64,000 bases of DNA from CAZGHS01 sp964525495 (GCA_964525495.1 CAZGHS010000001.1:1-64000); one strand, 5' to 3'. Positions 50,708-61,229 are shown, numbered from the stretch's first letter. Notes: generated from the letters alone by a model not told the origin. Numbers and translations are program-made.

Positions 50708-52276
50708 TTATCTCGCTGTCGCTACTGCCCTAGTTTCTCGTATTACAGTAACCTTTATCTGACCAGGGAAGTTCTTCAAGCGTACTTCCAATTCTTTAGC
50801 TATTTTCTTGGACAGCATTACCGCTTCGGAATCATCAACATGTGATGACTTCACAAGCACACGCAACTCACGTCCAGCCTGCACTGCAAATACTCGATCA
50901 ACCTTATCTTTACCCGCAATATCGTAAACAGTATCTTCTTCCATTCGCAATCGATCTATATATTCCTGAACGCTCTCATGTCGCGCTCCAGGGCGTGATC
51001 CAGAAATCGCATCAGCGATATAAACGATCATAGATTCAACTGATGAAAACGGTTCATCCTCATGGTGTTCAGCCACCGCACGAATAACTTTTTCTGGAAA
51101 CCGGTGCTGCTTCAGCAATTTCACACCAAGTTCAATATGTGTACCTTCTTCGTCCTGAATAATCTTTCCAATATCATGGAAGAGACAGGCCAGCTTCACA
51201 ATATCAACGTCAGCCCCAACCTCTTTTGCGATCGCAACACCAATCTTGGTTTCTTCTAGTGTATGCGTAATCATGCTCTGACCATATGAGAATCTATGCT
51301 TAAATCGTCCAAGCATATCCACCATTTCAAACGGCAAATTATATACACCCACAGATGCACACAATTTCTCTCCCTCTTCACGCATCAGTTTCTCTTCTTC
51401 TTTACGAGTTTTCTCTACAATCTCCTCAATCTTAATTGGCTGAATACGTCCATCAGCCATCAAACGCTCAAGTGATTTCTTCGCAATCGCACGTCGCACG
51501 CTATCAAAGCTAGATAGCAATATTTCACCGGGAGTTTCATCAATCTCAACATCAACACCTGTAGCCATTTCAAACGCACGGATATTTCGTCCTTCTTTAC
51601 CAATGATTCTTCCCTTCATATCCTCATCCATTAGCTTGACTCGCGTCGCAGTATACTCTGGAACATAGTCGGTAGCTCCATGAAGCATTGCGGTCACTAC
51701 AATATCTTTTGCCTTCTCTTCTGCTGTTATTTTCGCTTCAGTCTCAGCTTCACGTACCTTCTTCGCAATCTCATCCTTCAAGCTCTTCTCAGTAGCTTCC
51801 ATGATAATTGCCTTTGCCTCGTCTCGTGTCATCTGTGCAGCTCGCTCGAGCTTTGCTAAAGCCTCAGCCTTAACTTTCTCAACATCCGCTACTTTTGCAT
51901 CCAAGTCAGTCTGCTTATTGATCAAGTTCCCTTCGCGAGTTTCTACAGCACTGAGCTTCTTATCCAAAGATTCCTCTTTTTGCTGCAATCGTGATTCGAG
52001 AGCTAAAAAGTCCTTTCGAGCTTGTCGGATCTCTTCTTCAGCTGTTTTCTTGATCTTGTAAGCTTCATCCTTTGCTTCAAGAACAATCTCTCGAGCCTTC
52101 TGAGTAGCTTCCGTTATAGCATGGTCATTAGTAATAGCTGACTGCTGAACAGGAGCAGTTTGAGCTGATTCAACAGGCTGTTCGGTCGGAGCACTCTTTC
52201 GGTTCTTTTCGCGATATACGACAAAACCGATCGCTCCAGCCAACCCAACACCCAAAATGAGGGTTAGTAAATCCAT
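50708..52276 (-). CDS. rny: Ribonuclease Y
   Basis: 522 residues. N-terminal membrane anchor (LTLILGVGLAGAIGFVVY), long coiled coil (residues 45-185), KH domain (MKGRIIGKEGRNIRAFE) and HD domain (LACLFHDIGKI; also AEHHEDE), ending with a typical GQIKVTVIRE. Membrane-bound endoribonuclease that starts mRNA decay. SD AAAGGA before ATG. Divergence from recX is none: same strand, downstream of it after a terminator-like hairpin. Confidence 0.96.
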   Translation of the reverse strand: MDLLTLILGVGLAGAIGFVVYREKNRKSAPTEQPVESAQTAPVQQSAITNDHAITEATQKAREIVLEAKDEAYKIKKTAEEEIRQARKDFLALESRLQQKEESLDKKLSAVETREGNLINKQTDLDAKVADVEKVKAEALAKLERAAQMTRDEAKAIIMEATEKSLKDEIAKKVREAETEAKITAEEKAKDIVVTAMLHGATDYVPEYTATRVKLMDEDMKGRIIGKEGRNIRAFEMATGVDVEIDETPGEILLSSFDSVRRAIAKKSLERLMADGRIQPIKIEEIVEKTRKEEEKLMREEGEKLCASVGVYNLPFEMVDMLGRFKHRFSYGQSMITHTLEETKIGVAIAKEVGADVDIVKLACLFHDIGKIIQDEEGTHIELGVKLLKQHRFPEKVIRAVAEHHEDEPFSSVESMIVYIADAISGSRPGARHESVQEYIDRLRMEEDTVYDIAGKDKVDRVFAVQAGRELRVLVKSSHVDDSEAVMLSKKIAKELEVRLKNFPGQIKVTVIRETRAVATAR

Positions 52277-52493
52277 ATAATCCTTTCAGTGTGGATGAAG
52301 AGATACAAAAAAGCACACTATATGTGCGCTTACGATGAAATAACATGATCTATAGATCTTTTAAGCTCAAATCCCAGGTTTGAATATGTAAAACTCATGT
52401 CAAAATATTTCATTACGAGAACCTCTTAAACCACCGATATAACAAATTGAACAATAAATATGATCGTTTTAATTACAAACGTCTAAGTGTATT
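52277..52493. other. Spacer between recX and rny
   Basis: On the minus strand GCACA-TATAG-TGTGC followed by TTTTTTG (52327-52308 region) resembles a terminator; it stands just before the rny SD, so it either ends the recA-recX transcript or attenuates rny. A 12-bp palindrome GATCTATAGATC lies near 52350. I see no gene. Confidence 0.5.
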
Positions 52494-53033
52494 TTAGCGC
52501 CTTGACAAAAGCTCGTCAACGACTCGCTTAATAAGAGGTAGTTCAAACCCTTTTCGACCTAAAGACATAGACAACTTGTACCTCGCTTCTTTGATCTCGA
52601 GGTGTTCATATTTCCTTAAATTCTTTTCACCTAATTTAAGAGCAGAGCGAAAAAGAACTCCCTCGCTCTGCTCAGAACTAGCATTTTCATCAGCTATAAT
52701 TTCTTCAAACATCTCGTCTATTAACTCTTTATCAATACCTTTTTGCAAAAGCTCCATCGCTATTAATACTTTTCCCCGCGGCTTGGAACGAAGTCTACTT
52801 GAAATCCATTCTCGAGCGAAATTACGATCGTTCAGAAAACTCTCACGCTTTAACTGAGCAACAACACGATCCTCTATTACCAACCAGTTCACCTCACTCG
52901 CATCTCCAAGATGACGCTGCTCTTGCTTGATCCACTCTTGAAGCTTGGTCCGAATCTCTTTTTCACTGCGCATTCGTATTCCCAAAAAACGTAGACAACT
53001 TTTATATAGCTTTTTGAACAACAATTCATCCAT
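52494..53033 (-). CDS. recX: Regulatory protein RecX
   Basis: 179 residues with three-helix repeats typical of RecX: KLYKSCLRFLGIRMRSEKEIRTKL, RESFLNDRNFAREWISSRLRSKPRGKVLIAMELLQKGI, and YKLSMSLGRKGFELPLIKRVV. Inhibits RecA filament extension. Follows recA on the same strand, 8 bp apart, the common recA-recX order. Confidence 0.92.
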   Translation of the reverse strand: MDELLFKKLYKSCLRFLGIRMRSEKEIRTKLQEWIKQEQRHLGDASEVNWLVIEDRVVAQLKRESFLNDRNFAREWISSRLRSKPRGKVLIAMELLQKGIDKELIDEMFEEIIADENASSEQSEGVLFRSALKLGEKNLRKYEHLEIKEARYKLSMSLGRKGFELPLIKRVVDELLSRR

Positions 53034-53041
53034 AATAAGTA

Positions 53042-54163
53042 TTATGCTTCTGCCGACTCACCTTCTGCACCATCCTCATTATCTTCCTGTCCCACGACCA
53101 TCTCAGCTCCTTTACCTTCCTGCTTTTTCCATTCCACAATAATCTGATCATAAATTTTCTGACACAATGCAGGATCAGCCTTCAAGGTCTCTTTTGCAGC
53201 CTCTCTACCTTGTCCAAGTAAAGCGCCTTCATATTTATTAAACGATCCCGACTTTTGAATGACATTTAGCTCAATACCTACATCAAGCAAGCCGCCTTCA
53301 TAAGATATGCCTTGCTCATCCATATCAAACTCTGCAACACGGAAAGGTGGTGCTACTTTATTTTTAACAACTTTTACTCTATGACGAGAACCAATTACCC
53401 GATCCCCTGGTCCTTTTATATTCTCAATTTTACGAATATCCATACGAACAGATGCATAAAATTTTAGAGCCATACCACCAGTGGTTGTCTCAGGATTACC
53501 AAACATCACACCTATCTTTTGGCGTAACTGATTAGTAAAAATCATAATTGTTTTGGATCGATTAATAACGGCAGTTAATTTACGCAAAGCTTGGGACATT
53601 AAACGTGCCTGTACTCCCATGGTCGCATCACCCATCTCACCTTCAATTTCGCTTCGTGGCACAAGTGCAGCAACTGAATCAATAATAAGAACATCAACCC
53701 CACCTGACCGAATCAAAGTTTCTGCAATCTCTAACGCTTGTTCACCTGTATCTGGCTGAGAGATCAAAAGATTATCAAGATCAACACCGATATTTTGTGC
53801 ACGTACAGGATCCAAAGCATGTTCAGCGTCAATAAAGGCAACCGTACCTCCTCGTTTCTGTGATTCAGCGAGAATATGCAAACAAACAGTTGTTTTACCT
53901 GAAGCCTCAGGGCCATAAATTTCAATAATTCTTCCTTTAGGAATACCACCAACTCCCAATGCCAAATCCAAAGCAATAGACCCTGTCGGAATTACTTCAA
54001 CTTGCATGGCTTGTTGCTCACCAAGTTTCATAATCGAACCCTTACCATATGATTTTTCAATCTGTTGCATTGCACTCATCAAAGCTTGCATCTTGGCCGC
54101 TTGATTCGATTCTCCAGATAAATTTTCTACAGGGGTATCTGCTTTCGCAGCTGCTTTTGCCAT
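53042..54163 (-). CDS. recA: Recombinase RecA
   Basis: 373 residues, full length, no intein. [16 protein letters not shown] (Walker A), [61 protein letters not shown]. Acidic C-terminal tail. SD AAAGGAT region before ATG. Catalyses strand exchange and SOS coprotease activity. I could not find a clear LexA box in the upstream 100 bp. Confidence 0.98.
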   Translation of the reverse strand: MAKAAAKADTPVENLSGESNQAAKMQALMSAMQQIEKSYGKGSIMKLGEQQAMQVEVIPTGSIALDLALGVGGIPKGRIIEIYGPEASGKTTVCLHILAESQKRGGTVAFIDAEHALDPVRAQNIGVDLDNLLISQPDTGEQALEIAETLIRSGGVDVLIIDSVAALVPRSEIEGEMGDATMGVQARLMSQALRKLTAVINRSKTIMIFTNQLRQKIGVMFGNPETTTGGMALKFYASVRMDIRKIENIKGPGDRVIGSRHRVKVVKNKVAPPFRVAEFDMDEQGISYEGGLLDVGIELNVIQKSGSFNKYEGALLGQGREAAKETLKADPALCQKIYDQIIVEWKKQEGKGAEMVVGQEDNEDGAEGESAEA

Positions 54164-54261
54164 ATCGCGATCCTTTCTTCCCTCGTCATAAAATTGGCGA
54201 GTTAAAACAGTAAATATAACTCGAGACTACCCGAACAATACCCAAAATACAAGAGGAGAAA

Positions 54262-54594
54262 TTAGTGATTAAGAAGATCAATTTTTACAGCCATCACAAA
54301 ATCATTTATAGACAACCCACTAATAGCATGAGTTGTTAACGTAAATCGGACTTTATTCCAATCATGGATATATATATCTGGATGATGTCCCTCTTTTTCT
54401 GCCACCTTAGCGACTTTATTAACAAATTCCAGTACGTCTTTAAAATTCTCAAAACGAAATTCTCGCAATAACTGAACATCATCAATAACTTGCCAGTCTT
54501 TAACCTGCTCTAAGTACTTTTCAAATTCTTCCCGCTTTAAGGGTTCAATATCGCCTTCACAAGGAACACATTTTTTATCTTTCAACAGAGACAT
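54262..54594 (-). CDS. Pterin-4a-carbinolamine dehydratase-like protein
   Basis: 110 residues. EGHHPDIYIHDWNKVRFTLTTHAISGLSINDF is the family active-site pattern (H-H-P-x...W..V...TH...GLT..D). Dehydrates 4a-hydroxytetrahydropterin; in bacteria without aromatic hydroxylases its role is unclear. N-terminal VPCEGDIEPLKREEFEKYL also typical. TATACT ends 6 nt before the ATG (leaderless). Independent of recA. Confidence 0.9.
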   Translation of the reverse strand: MSLLKDKKCVPCEGDIEPLKREEFEKYLEQVKDWQVIDDVQLLREFRFENFKDVLEFVNKVAKVAEKEGHHPDIYIHDWNKVRFTLTTHAISGLSINDFVMAVKIDLLNH

Positions 54595-54608
54595 ATAAAA
54601 AGTATAAC

Positions 54609-55283
54609 TTATTTTCGTGCAATAATATAAACAGGAACAGTATGTGGCGGAAGTTTCATCGAAAACATATTTCTATAAAACAAATCATCTAACTGTTCTG
54701 CCGAGGCAAAACCATTCTCTCTCATAATTCCAGCTAACGTCTTAGCGCTGGTTATCTGACCCACGCCATTTTTCATTTTCCACATTACTGTATCAGCAGG
54801 AAAAATCGGCCACAGAAAAACTCCTCCTGGTTTCAATACTCGCTTTACTTCGTCGAGCATTACATACAGTCCATCCTTTTTTATATATCGATTTGCCCAG
54901 ACACTCGTCACACCATCAAACGAATTTGCCGCAAAAGGTAACGGCTTATTGAAATCACATATTACTCGCTCTATATGCTGATTCTGTAAACGAATATGCT
55001 CCAGCACTGTTTCATTTATATCTCCAGCGCACACTTTATATCCACGCTTATACAATTCTCGTGAAATGATTCCAGTACCTGCACCCAAATCCAAAATATA
55101 GGGGTGCGCATCATGAACAGGAACATTGACTTCAAATAAATCAGCAATATGCCGTCCCAATAATCCTCTACCCCAAAAAGTTCGAACTAAAGCTTCATAC
55201 GCTTGCGCGTCCTTATAATTATCATGAAAGACAATTCCATGTGCTTCACGAAACAATCGACCAAATTTATGCAAGAGACCCAT
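54609..55283 (-). CDS. SAM-dependent methyltransferase (UbiE-like)
   Basis: 224 residues. Motif I YILDLGAGTGIISRELYKRG, then VCAGDINETVLEHIRL, DFNKPLPFAANSFDGVTS and LKPGGVFLWPIFPADT. Class I methyltransferase fold; substrate not visible. TATTAT ends 6 nt before the ATG, no SD. Confidence 0.82.
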   Translation of the reverse strand: MGLLHKFGRLFREAHGIVFHDNYKDAQAYEALVRTFWGRGLLGRHIADLFEVNVPVHDAHPYILDLGAGTGIISRELYKRGYKVCAGDINETVLEHIRLQNQHIERVICDFNKPLPFAANSFDGVTSVWANRYIKKDGLYVMLDEVKRVLKPGGVFLWPIFPADTVMWKMKNGVGQITSAKTLAGIMRENGFASAEQLDDLFYRNMFSMKLPPHTVPVYIIARK

Positions 55284-55355
55284 ATAGGAATAATACCAAA
55301 CTCTATTGACAAAGGGAATTCATCTCTTCTACAGTACTAGATAAGGGGACCCTTT

Positions 55356-56666
55356 ATGGATCAAACAACAAAAACGCCGCTTGCTACACCAACAGAAACA
55401 CCAATTACTCAAACTCAAAAAGAATCAACTCTGAATTCAGTACAACCTGAAAAAAAATCTTATTTAGTGCTAGGAATTGCTCTTGTTGTTGGTGGATTGG
55501 CAGTAGGAATCCTCGGAGGTTGGGCACTCACCAGTTTCACTTCAAATCAACAGATCACAACTACATCGGCAAATCAGTCACAGGAATCTACACTATCAGG
55601 TGATCCATTTGTAATAGGCATGATCGTACCATTAACAGGTGACGGTGCATCATATGGAACAAACGCCAAAGAGATTGCGCTCATGACAGAAAAAGAGCTC
55701 AATAACAAGGATGGCATTGGCGGGCGCCCTATCAAGTTCATTTTTGAAGATGGTCAATGCATGGGCGACAATGCTAAAAATTCCGCTACCAAATTAATAA
55801 ACGAGGATAAAGTAGATCTTCTTTACGCAGGTGAATGTTCAGATGAAGTATTAGCGGCAGCACCGATTGCTCAGGAGAAAAAAATCATTTCGATATCTAC
55901 AGGCGCAACGAATCCAAAAGTAAGTGAGCTCGGTAAATATGTGTTTAGAACTGCCCTTTCCGATGAAGTTGGAGGTCGTGTGGCAGCTAAGTATGCGCTA
56001 GACAAGATGAATTCTAAAACTGCAGCAATAATAGTAGAAAATACAAGCTATGCGCTTGGACTAAGAGATGTTTTTAATGAAGAATTCACCAAACTAGGTG
56101 GAAAAGTTTTATATAGTACAGTGTTTGAAACAGGTGAAACAGATTTCGTTACAACAGCCGAAGCGGTAGCAAAGGCAAATCCAGATCTCGTATATATTAT
56201 TCCCCAAACCCCTATTCCAGGAGTTCTGGCTATTAAAGCAATCCGCGAGAAGCAACCAAAAGTCGCGTTCTTAACTGCAGAAGTATTACTCGCCCGCGAT
56301 GAAATTGAAAAGCACGGAAAAATCCTCGAAGGCCTCATCGGAATGGAAGCCTACTTCGATGCTGAAAGCGAAGGATATAAACAACTCAAAGACAAATTTG
56401 TAAAAGAGTATGGTCGAGACGTCGCGTATCCTACAGACTTAGTTGAAATTCATGATTTTATTTACCTCTACAAAGCAGCCTATGAATCAGTAGGATCAAA
56501 CGATACAGACAAGATATCAGAATATATGTACAGCCTAAAAGACTGGAAAGGCACGGCAAGCAATCTAACATTTAACAAACAAGGCGATATTATTTCTAAG
56601 AAATACGGTATCTATAAAATTACAAATAATACAGCGAACTTGATTGAAACCTACGCTACACAATAG
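55356..56666 (+). CDS. Branched-chain amino-acid-type substrate-binding protein 1
   Basis: 436 residues. Thr/Gln-rich cytoplasmic N-terminus, one membrane helix (residues 36-57: YLVLGIALVVGGLAVGILGGWAL), then a Peripla_BP_6 (LivJ-like) domain: FVIGMIVPLTGDGASYGTNAKEIALM, KFIFEDGQCMGDNAKNSATKLI, ISISTGATNPKVSELGKYVFRT, IIPQTPIPGVLAIKAIRE. Anchored rather than lipidated. SD AAGGGG. It heads a three-gene run with a sensor kinase and a paralogue; no permease or ATPase follows, so a sensor role is more likely than transport. Confidence 0.88.
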   Translation: MDQTTKTPLATPTETPITQTQKESTLNSVQPEKKSYLVLGIALVVGGLAVGILGGWALTSFTSNQQITTTSANQSQESTLSGDPFVIGMIVPLTGDGASYGTNAKEIALMTEKELNNKDGIGGRPIKFIFEDGQCMGDNAKNSATKLINEDKVDLLYAGECSDEVLAAAPIAQEKKIISISTGATNPKVSELGKYVFRTALSDEVGGRVAAKYALDKMNSKTAAIIVENTSYALGLRDVFNEEFTKLGGKVLYSTVFETGETDFVTTAEAVAKANPDLVYIIPQTPIPGVLAIKAIREKQPKVAFLTAEVLLARDEIEKHGKILEGLIGMEAYFDAESEGYKQLKDKFVKEYGRDVAYPTDLVEIHDFIYLYKAAYESVGSNDTDKISEYMYSLKDWKGTASNLTFNKQGDIISKKYGIYKITNNTANLIETYATQ

Positions 56667-56675
56667 AATCATGAC

Positions 56676-58958
56676 ATGCCAAACAAAATCCATATATCAT
56701 TTCGCAACAAGTTACTACTGCTGCTACTTACAATATCGGTAGTTCCTCTTCTACTCGTCGCGTATATCGTTTCAAGCACCGTACAAGATCGTTATCGAGA
56801 AACATTAGCAAAGTCATTCGAAACCAATGTTGAATACAGGGAAAAAATACTAAACTACTATCTCGAAGGAAACAAAGAGTGGATAAGAAGTATCGCAGCG
56901 CAAGATATTTTCCTCGCTGAAATGGAGAAATATAACGCAGGAGAAACATATTCAGAAAACAAAATATTTGCTTCCCTCGTATCACTCCGTCGTGAGAATC
57001 AGTTTATAGATAAAATATATATTGCCGATATTGACGGAAAAATCATTTCATCAACCACAACTGATGACAATGAAAAAATTATAGAAAATTTTAGTGAATT
57101 TAAGCATATAACACAGCGTGGCTCTTACTATCAAAAAATCAAAACCACTCCGCAAGGTAAGCGAATTGTTACACTAACCACCCCTTTTATAAAAAGAAAC
57201 GATGGCGAGATTATTGGCTTATTAATAGCAGAATATAATGCCAGTGTTGTAAAGTCATTAATCGACGGAAGTCTCTACGAATCTCGCTCCATCAACCAAG
57301 AGAGTACCTCCTCACTCGGAAACACATTTATCATCGACGAAGATGGGTATATTCTAACCAGCATTACCGGGACAAACATTCAAAAGACGCCTAAAACGCA
57401 ACCGATCCAGCTATGTCAGTTAGGTAGCAACGCTGCCTCCGGTTACTGGATCAATAAGGAAGGCAAAGAAGTATATGGGTCATATAAATGTAATCAAATC
57501 GACAACATGAAGTTTACCTATATAGTCGAAGAGGAGTCCTCCAAAGCATTTACCATTAGCGACAACGTGCGTAATACAATTTTCATGGTGACGTTAACGG
57601 TGGCTGTATTGTTAATCATCGCCACAATTACAACAGCAGGATCGGTGACACGACCAGTAAAAAAGCTTGCTCACGGGGCTCAAGAATTCGGTAAAGGTAA
57701 CTTTACATATGCACTTGATGTAAAAACCGGTGACGAATTAGAAGAGCTAGCAGACTCATTCTCAGAAATGGCAAAACAAATCAACGGATCTATTAATAGT
57801 CTTAAACAGCAGGAAGATAAATTAAATAAAATAAACCAAGAATTGGAAACAGAAAAAGAAACTATCTCAGCCGAGAGAAATAAGTTAGAAGTAATTATTG
57901 CAGGAATTACCGACGCAGTTATTGCGTTAGATATGAATCGCAAAATCGTAACAAGCAACAAAGCAGCCCAAGAATTAATTGGTCTGAGCGCAGATGAAAT
58001 GCTTGGAAAGAATATTGCAGATCTTATTAAGCTCGAAGATGAAAGTGGCGAAGTTGTTCCAGACACCTACAGTCCAATACGAAAAGACGATTTTGAAGGC
58101 GTAATTTACAAAAATGACGAATTAGAGCTTAAGCCTTTTAGAGCGAAAACCACCAAAGTAAAATTAATTACTGGAAAAATCAAGGAAGCAGTCAGCGTAA
58201 ACTTAGGATGCATCCTGACAATACACGACAAAAGTAAAGAAGCCGAATTAGAAGAAATGAAATTAGACTTCGTATCGATGGCAGCACACGAGCTACGCAC
58301 CCCAATCACATCGATCAGAGGATATGCAGGCCTCCTTGGGGAAGAAGTCGAAGAATTTAACGATCCCAGAACAAACGATTGGAAGACACTAATTAGCAGA
58401 ATATCGGTAAGCGCAGAACAGCTACTGGCACTCGTAGAAAATCTGTTAAACGTAACAAAAATTGAAAAAGGAATCTTGAGTATCACCTGTAAAAATGAGA
58501 ACTGGAAGGAGTGCGTACAAGAAGTATCTGAGGTATTTAAGGAACGAGCTATAAGCAAAGAAATCAAGTTAACCGTCAAGGAAACAGACGAAGCAATCAC
58601 TGCGTATGTCGATAAACTACGCATAAACGAAGTATTATCCAATCTTATATCCAACGCGATTAACTATACACAAAACGGAGGCAATGTGACAGTCGAAGCG
58701 CATTTGTCAGCAGATGGGAACTGGATTGAAACATCAGTTGCAGATAACGGTAAAGGTATCCCAAAATCTGCTCAAGGTCACTTATTCGAAAAATTCTTCC
58801 GAGTTGCGGGTCCTCTCGAACAAGGCTCTAAAGGAAATGGTCTCGGACTATATATTTCCAAATCGATAGTTGAGATGCATGGCGGAAAAATATGGGTTGA
58901 ATCTGACGAAGGCAAAGGTGCAAAATTTACATATACTATACAAAGGGCTACAACATAA
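56676..58958 (+). CDS. Sensor histidine kinase (Cache-HAMP-PAS-HisKA-HATPase)
   Basis: 760 residues. Membrane helix 1 (KLLLLLLTISVVPLLLVAYIV, 12-32), extracytoplasmic Cache-like domain to about 295, helix 2 (TIFMVTLTVAVLLIIATITT), HAMP, coiled coil, a PAS-like domain (AVIALDMNRKIVTSNKAAQELIGLSADEMLG, about 415-520), HisKA with His538 in SMAAHELRTPITSIRGY, and HATPase (NLISNAINYT, VADNGKGIP, GNGLGLYISKS). Autophosphorylates and passes phosphate to a response regulator, which is not next to it. Lies between two binding-protein genes (gaps 9 and 3 bp). Confidence 0.95.
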   Translation: MPNKIHISFRNKLLLLLLTISVVPLLLVAYIVSSTVQDRYRETLAKSFETNVEYREKILNYYLEGNKEWIRSIAAQDIFLAEMEKYNAGETYSENKIFASLVSLRRENQFIDKIYIADIDGKIISSTTTDDNEKIIENFSEFKHITQRGSYYQKIKTTPQGKRIVTLTTPFIKRNDGEIIGLLIAEYNASVVKSLIDGSLYESRSINQESTSSLGNTFIIDEDGYILTSITGTNIQKTPKTQPIQLCQLGSNAASGYWINKEGKEVYGSYKCNQIDNMKFTYIVEEESSKAFTISDNVRNTIFMVTLTVAVLLIIATITTAGSVTRPVKKLAHGAQEFGKGNFTYALDVKTGDELEELADSFSEMAKQINGSINSLKQQEDKLNKINQELETEKETISAERNKLEVIIAGITDAVIALDMNRKIVTSNKAAQELIGLSADEMLGKNIADLIKLEDESGEVVPDTYSPIRKDDFEGVIYKNDELELKPFRAKTTKVKLITGKIKEAVSVNLGCILTIHDKSKEAELEEMKLDFVSMAAHELRTPITSIRGYAGLLGEEVEEFNDPRTNDWKTLISRISVSAEQLLALVENLLNVTKIEKGILSITCKNENWKECVQEVSEVFKERAISKEIKLTVKETDEAITAYVDKLRINEVLSNLISNAINYTQNGGNVTVEAHLSADGNWIETSVADNGKGIPKSAQGHLFEKFFRVAGPLEQGSKGNGLGLYISKSIVEMHGGKIWVESDEGKGAKFTYTIQRATT

Positions 58959-58961
58959 TAT

Positions 58962-60137
58962 ATGAAAAATCACAAACATCTTTTCATAACCATTATTGTT
59001 GCATCAATCGCAACTGCATCTGTGTGGCTCCTCCTCTTAAATCAAAGTACCCAAAGCGCAAATACTGTACTGCAGAAAAAGACCATCAAAATTGGCGGGA
59101 TCCTTCCACTATCTGGAGACGCTGCCTCCGGGGGCATTCCCCTACAACAAGCGGCCGAAGTCGCAGTCAAAGAAATAAACAATGCAGGAGGATTACGCGG
59201 AAAATTAATTGAAACTATATGGGAAGATGGCCACTGCGAGAAAACTAGCGCAAAAATTGCTGCCGAAAAATTGTTGAATCAAAACGATATAGATTTCCTG
59301 ATTGGTGGAGCTTGCTCTGATGAATTTCTTGTCTCAGCCCCTCTTGCCCAACAAAAAAACATATTAAGTTTTACCCCATCAGCTACTAGTCCTCAAATAA
59401 GTTTGCTCGGTGAAAATATTTTTAGAACAACTCCTTCAGATAGCTTAGCGGGCAAAGCTGCAGCACAATATGGCTACACAAAATTAAAATCCCGCAGAGT
59501 CGCTCTCATTAGCGAAGACAAAGATTTCACCACCAATCTAAAAGAAGAATTCAGAAAAGAATATCTGAAATTAGGCGGTGCTGTGGTATATGAAATAGTT
59601 TTCAAAACCGGAACTAATGAGTTTGACACAATAGCAAATGCAGTAAAAGCAGCTAAGCCAGATCTCATATACCTCGTGCCACAAACTGAAAGTCCTGGAG
59701 TCTTAGCAATCAAATCCATAAAGCAAACATTACCGACCACAAATATTATGACGGGAGAAATACTTTTACAAAGACAAACGGTTACAGAACAGGGTACTAT
59801 CCTTGAAGGCATCACTGGAATTGAATTATATTACGACGAGACAAACCCAAAAACAAAACATCTACTCGATACATACAAATCGGAGTATGGCGTCGCCGCT
59901 CCCTATCCAGCTTATATGACTGGCATGTATGATATTTTTTATCTTATAAAAGAAGCCTACGTAAAAACCGATGGATCAACAGAAAAAATGGCAGAATATC
60001 TTCACCAATTAAATAACTGGCCTGGTGCTGTGGGAGAGTTATCCTTCGACAAAAATGGTGATCCTGTACTTAACTACAGTATTAGAAAAGTAAAGAATAA
60101 GCAGACTGAATTAATAGAGATATACCGTCCTCAATAA
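58962..60137 (+). CDS. Branched-chain amino-acid-type substrate-binding protein 2
   Basis: 391 residues. N-terminal membrane anchor or signal (LFITIIVASIATASVWLLLL), Peripla_BP_6 domain: KIGGILPLSGDAASGGIPLQQAAEVAV, ETIWEDGHCEKTSAKIAAEKLL, YLVPQTESPGVLAIKSIKQ, GTILEGITGIELYYDE. Clearly a paralogue of the 55356 protein, matching it across the whole domain, including the conserved DG-x-C segment and the PQT-x2-PGVLAIK loop. Start follows the kinase stop by 3 bp. Confidence 0.88.
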   Translation: MKNHKHLFITIIVASIATASVWLLLLNQSTQSANTVLQKKTIKIGGILPLSGDAASGGIPLQQAAEVAVKEINNAGGLRGKLIETIWEDGHCEKTSAKIAAEKLLNQNDIDFLIGGACSDEFLVSAPLAQQKNILSFTPSATSPQISLLGENIFRTTPSDSLAGKAAAQYGYTKLKSRRVALISEDKDFTTNLKEEFRKEYLKLGGAVVYEIVFKTGTNEFDTIANAVKAAKPDLIYLVPQTESPGVLAIKSIKQTLPTTNIMTGEILLQRQTVTEQGTILEGITGIELYYDETNPKTKHLLDTYKSEYGVAAPYPAYMTGMYDIFYLIKEAYVKTDGSTEKMAEYLHQLNNWPGAVGELSFDKNGDPVLNYSIRKVKNKQTELIEIYRPQ

Positions 60138-61226
60138 CTATTTAAGTATATCAATACTACTTTGCTTCATCGAGTCTAAGATTTTTGTAGATTCGACTCC
60201 CTGTGCCAAACGCACTTGTCCATACTTTTCAATAATAATTGGAACATAAGCTACGTCGACAAGCTTTTTGTTATTAAAAACATACTTCCCTATTACACCT
60301 TCTTTTGTTTCCCGTGACCACTCCTGGTCAAATATAAAATTGCCATGCGCATACGCAATAAACCCTTGCTTATATTGTTCAACACTTTGAACCCAATGGG
60401 GGTGATTTCCCATAACAAAATCAGCGCCATTATCAACAAAAAAATGCCCAAGATCAATCGGATCATCCGGTGCTATCCCTGCAGCTCGCTGCGGAAAATA
60501 AGTATACTCTTTCCCCCAATGAACTGAGACAACGACAACATCAACCATTTTCTTCAGCGCGTTTAGTTTCTCAGCAACAAGAGGCTTATTCACTTGTGGT
60601 CCAACGGCATTTATAGCAAAAATACCCAAGCGCATATCGTTAACTGTCGTAATCAGCGGTTCGTCAAATGTAACACTCTCAATATTCGCATCCAATAAAT
60701 GAGAAATCGTTTCTTTCTTCCCCTGTAACCCATGATTCAAAATATGGTTGTTCTCTAAAGTAGCAATTGATATACCAGCGTCACTCATAGCCTGTGCAAA
60801 CAATGGCTGCCCACAAAACACCATTCCTTCAGTATGATGAGGGCAACTAGCTATTAACGGAGCTTCTAAATTAGTAATAGTAATATCACCTGAGGAGAAG
60901 AGTCCGGGAATATGCTCGAAGGGAAAGTTTACACCAAGTCGTCGAATTTTATTATCCGTTACGCGCGCAGGAATAATATCCCCGGTTGCCATAATTACGC
61001 TTGAGTGAGGGTCATCTAGCACTTCGGAATCTGAAAAAATCGACTCAATAGTTAGTGGTTCAAAAGACACAGCTAACGGTGTCGCGACTGCTGCATCAAC
61101 TTTCTCCACAACAAGCGGCTCTCCAGCATTATAGAATGGAGTGGGCGAAAGTGCTCGAAATAAAGCAACTCCGCCAATTAAAGTGAAGGCAAGTCCACTA
61201 AAAAAAATAAGAATTTTTTTTATCAC
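60138..61226 (-). CDS. CapA/PGA-synthesis-type metallophosphatase-like protein
   Basis: 362 residues from a GTG start at 61226. Membrane anchor (ILIFFSGLAFTLIGGVALF), then the CapA domain: VIMATGDIIPARVTDN, DITITNLEAPL, ISIATLENNHILNHGLQG, VVVSVHWGKEYTYFP, DFVMGNHPHWVQSVE. Calcineurin-like fold with the metal-binding D, N, H residues in these motifs. Related proteins take part in poly-gamma-glutamate or capsule synthesis. Shares the leftward surface-polymer unit. Confidence 0.88.
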   Translation of the reverse strand: MIKKILIFFSGLAFTLIGGVALFRALSPTPFYNAGEPLVVEKVDAAVATPLAVSFEPLTIESIFSDSEVLDDPHSSVIMATGDIIPARVTDNKIRRLGVNFPFEHIPGLFSSGDITITNLEAPLIASCPHHTEGMVFCGQPLFAQAMSDAGISIATLENNHILNHGLQGKKETISHLLDANIESVTFDEPLITTVNDMRLGIFAINAVGPQVNKPLVAEKLNALKKMVDVVVVSVHWGKEYTYFPQRAAGIAPDDPIDLGHFFVDNGADFVMGNHPHWVQSVEQYKQGFIAYAHGNFIFDQEWSRETKEGVIGKYVFNNKKLVDVAYVPIIIEKYGQVRLAQGVESTKILDSMKQSSIDILK

Positions 61227-61229
61227 AAG

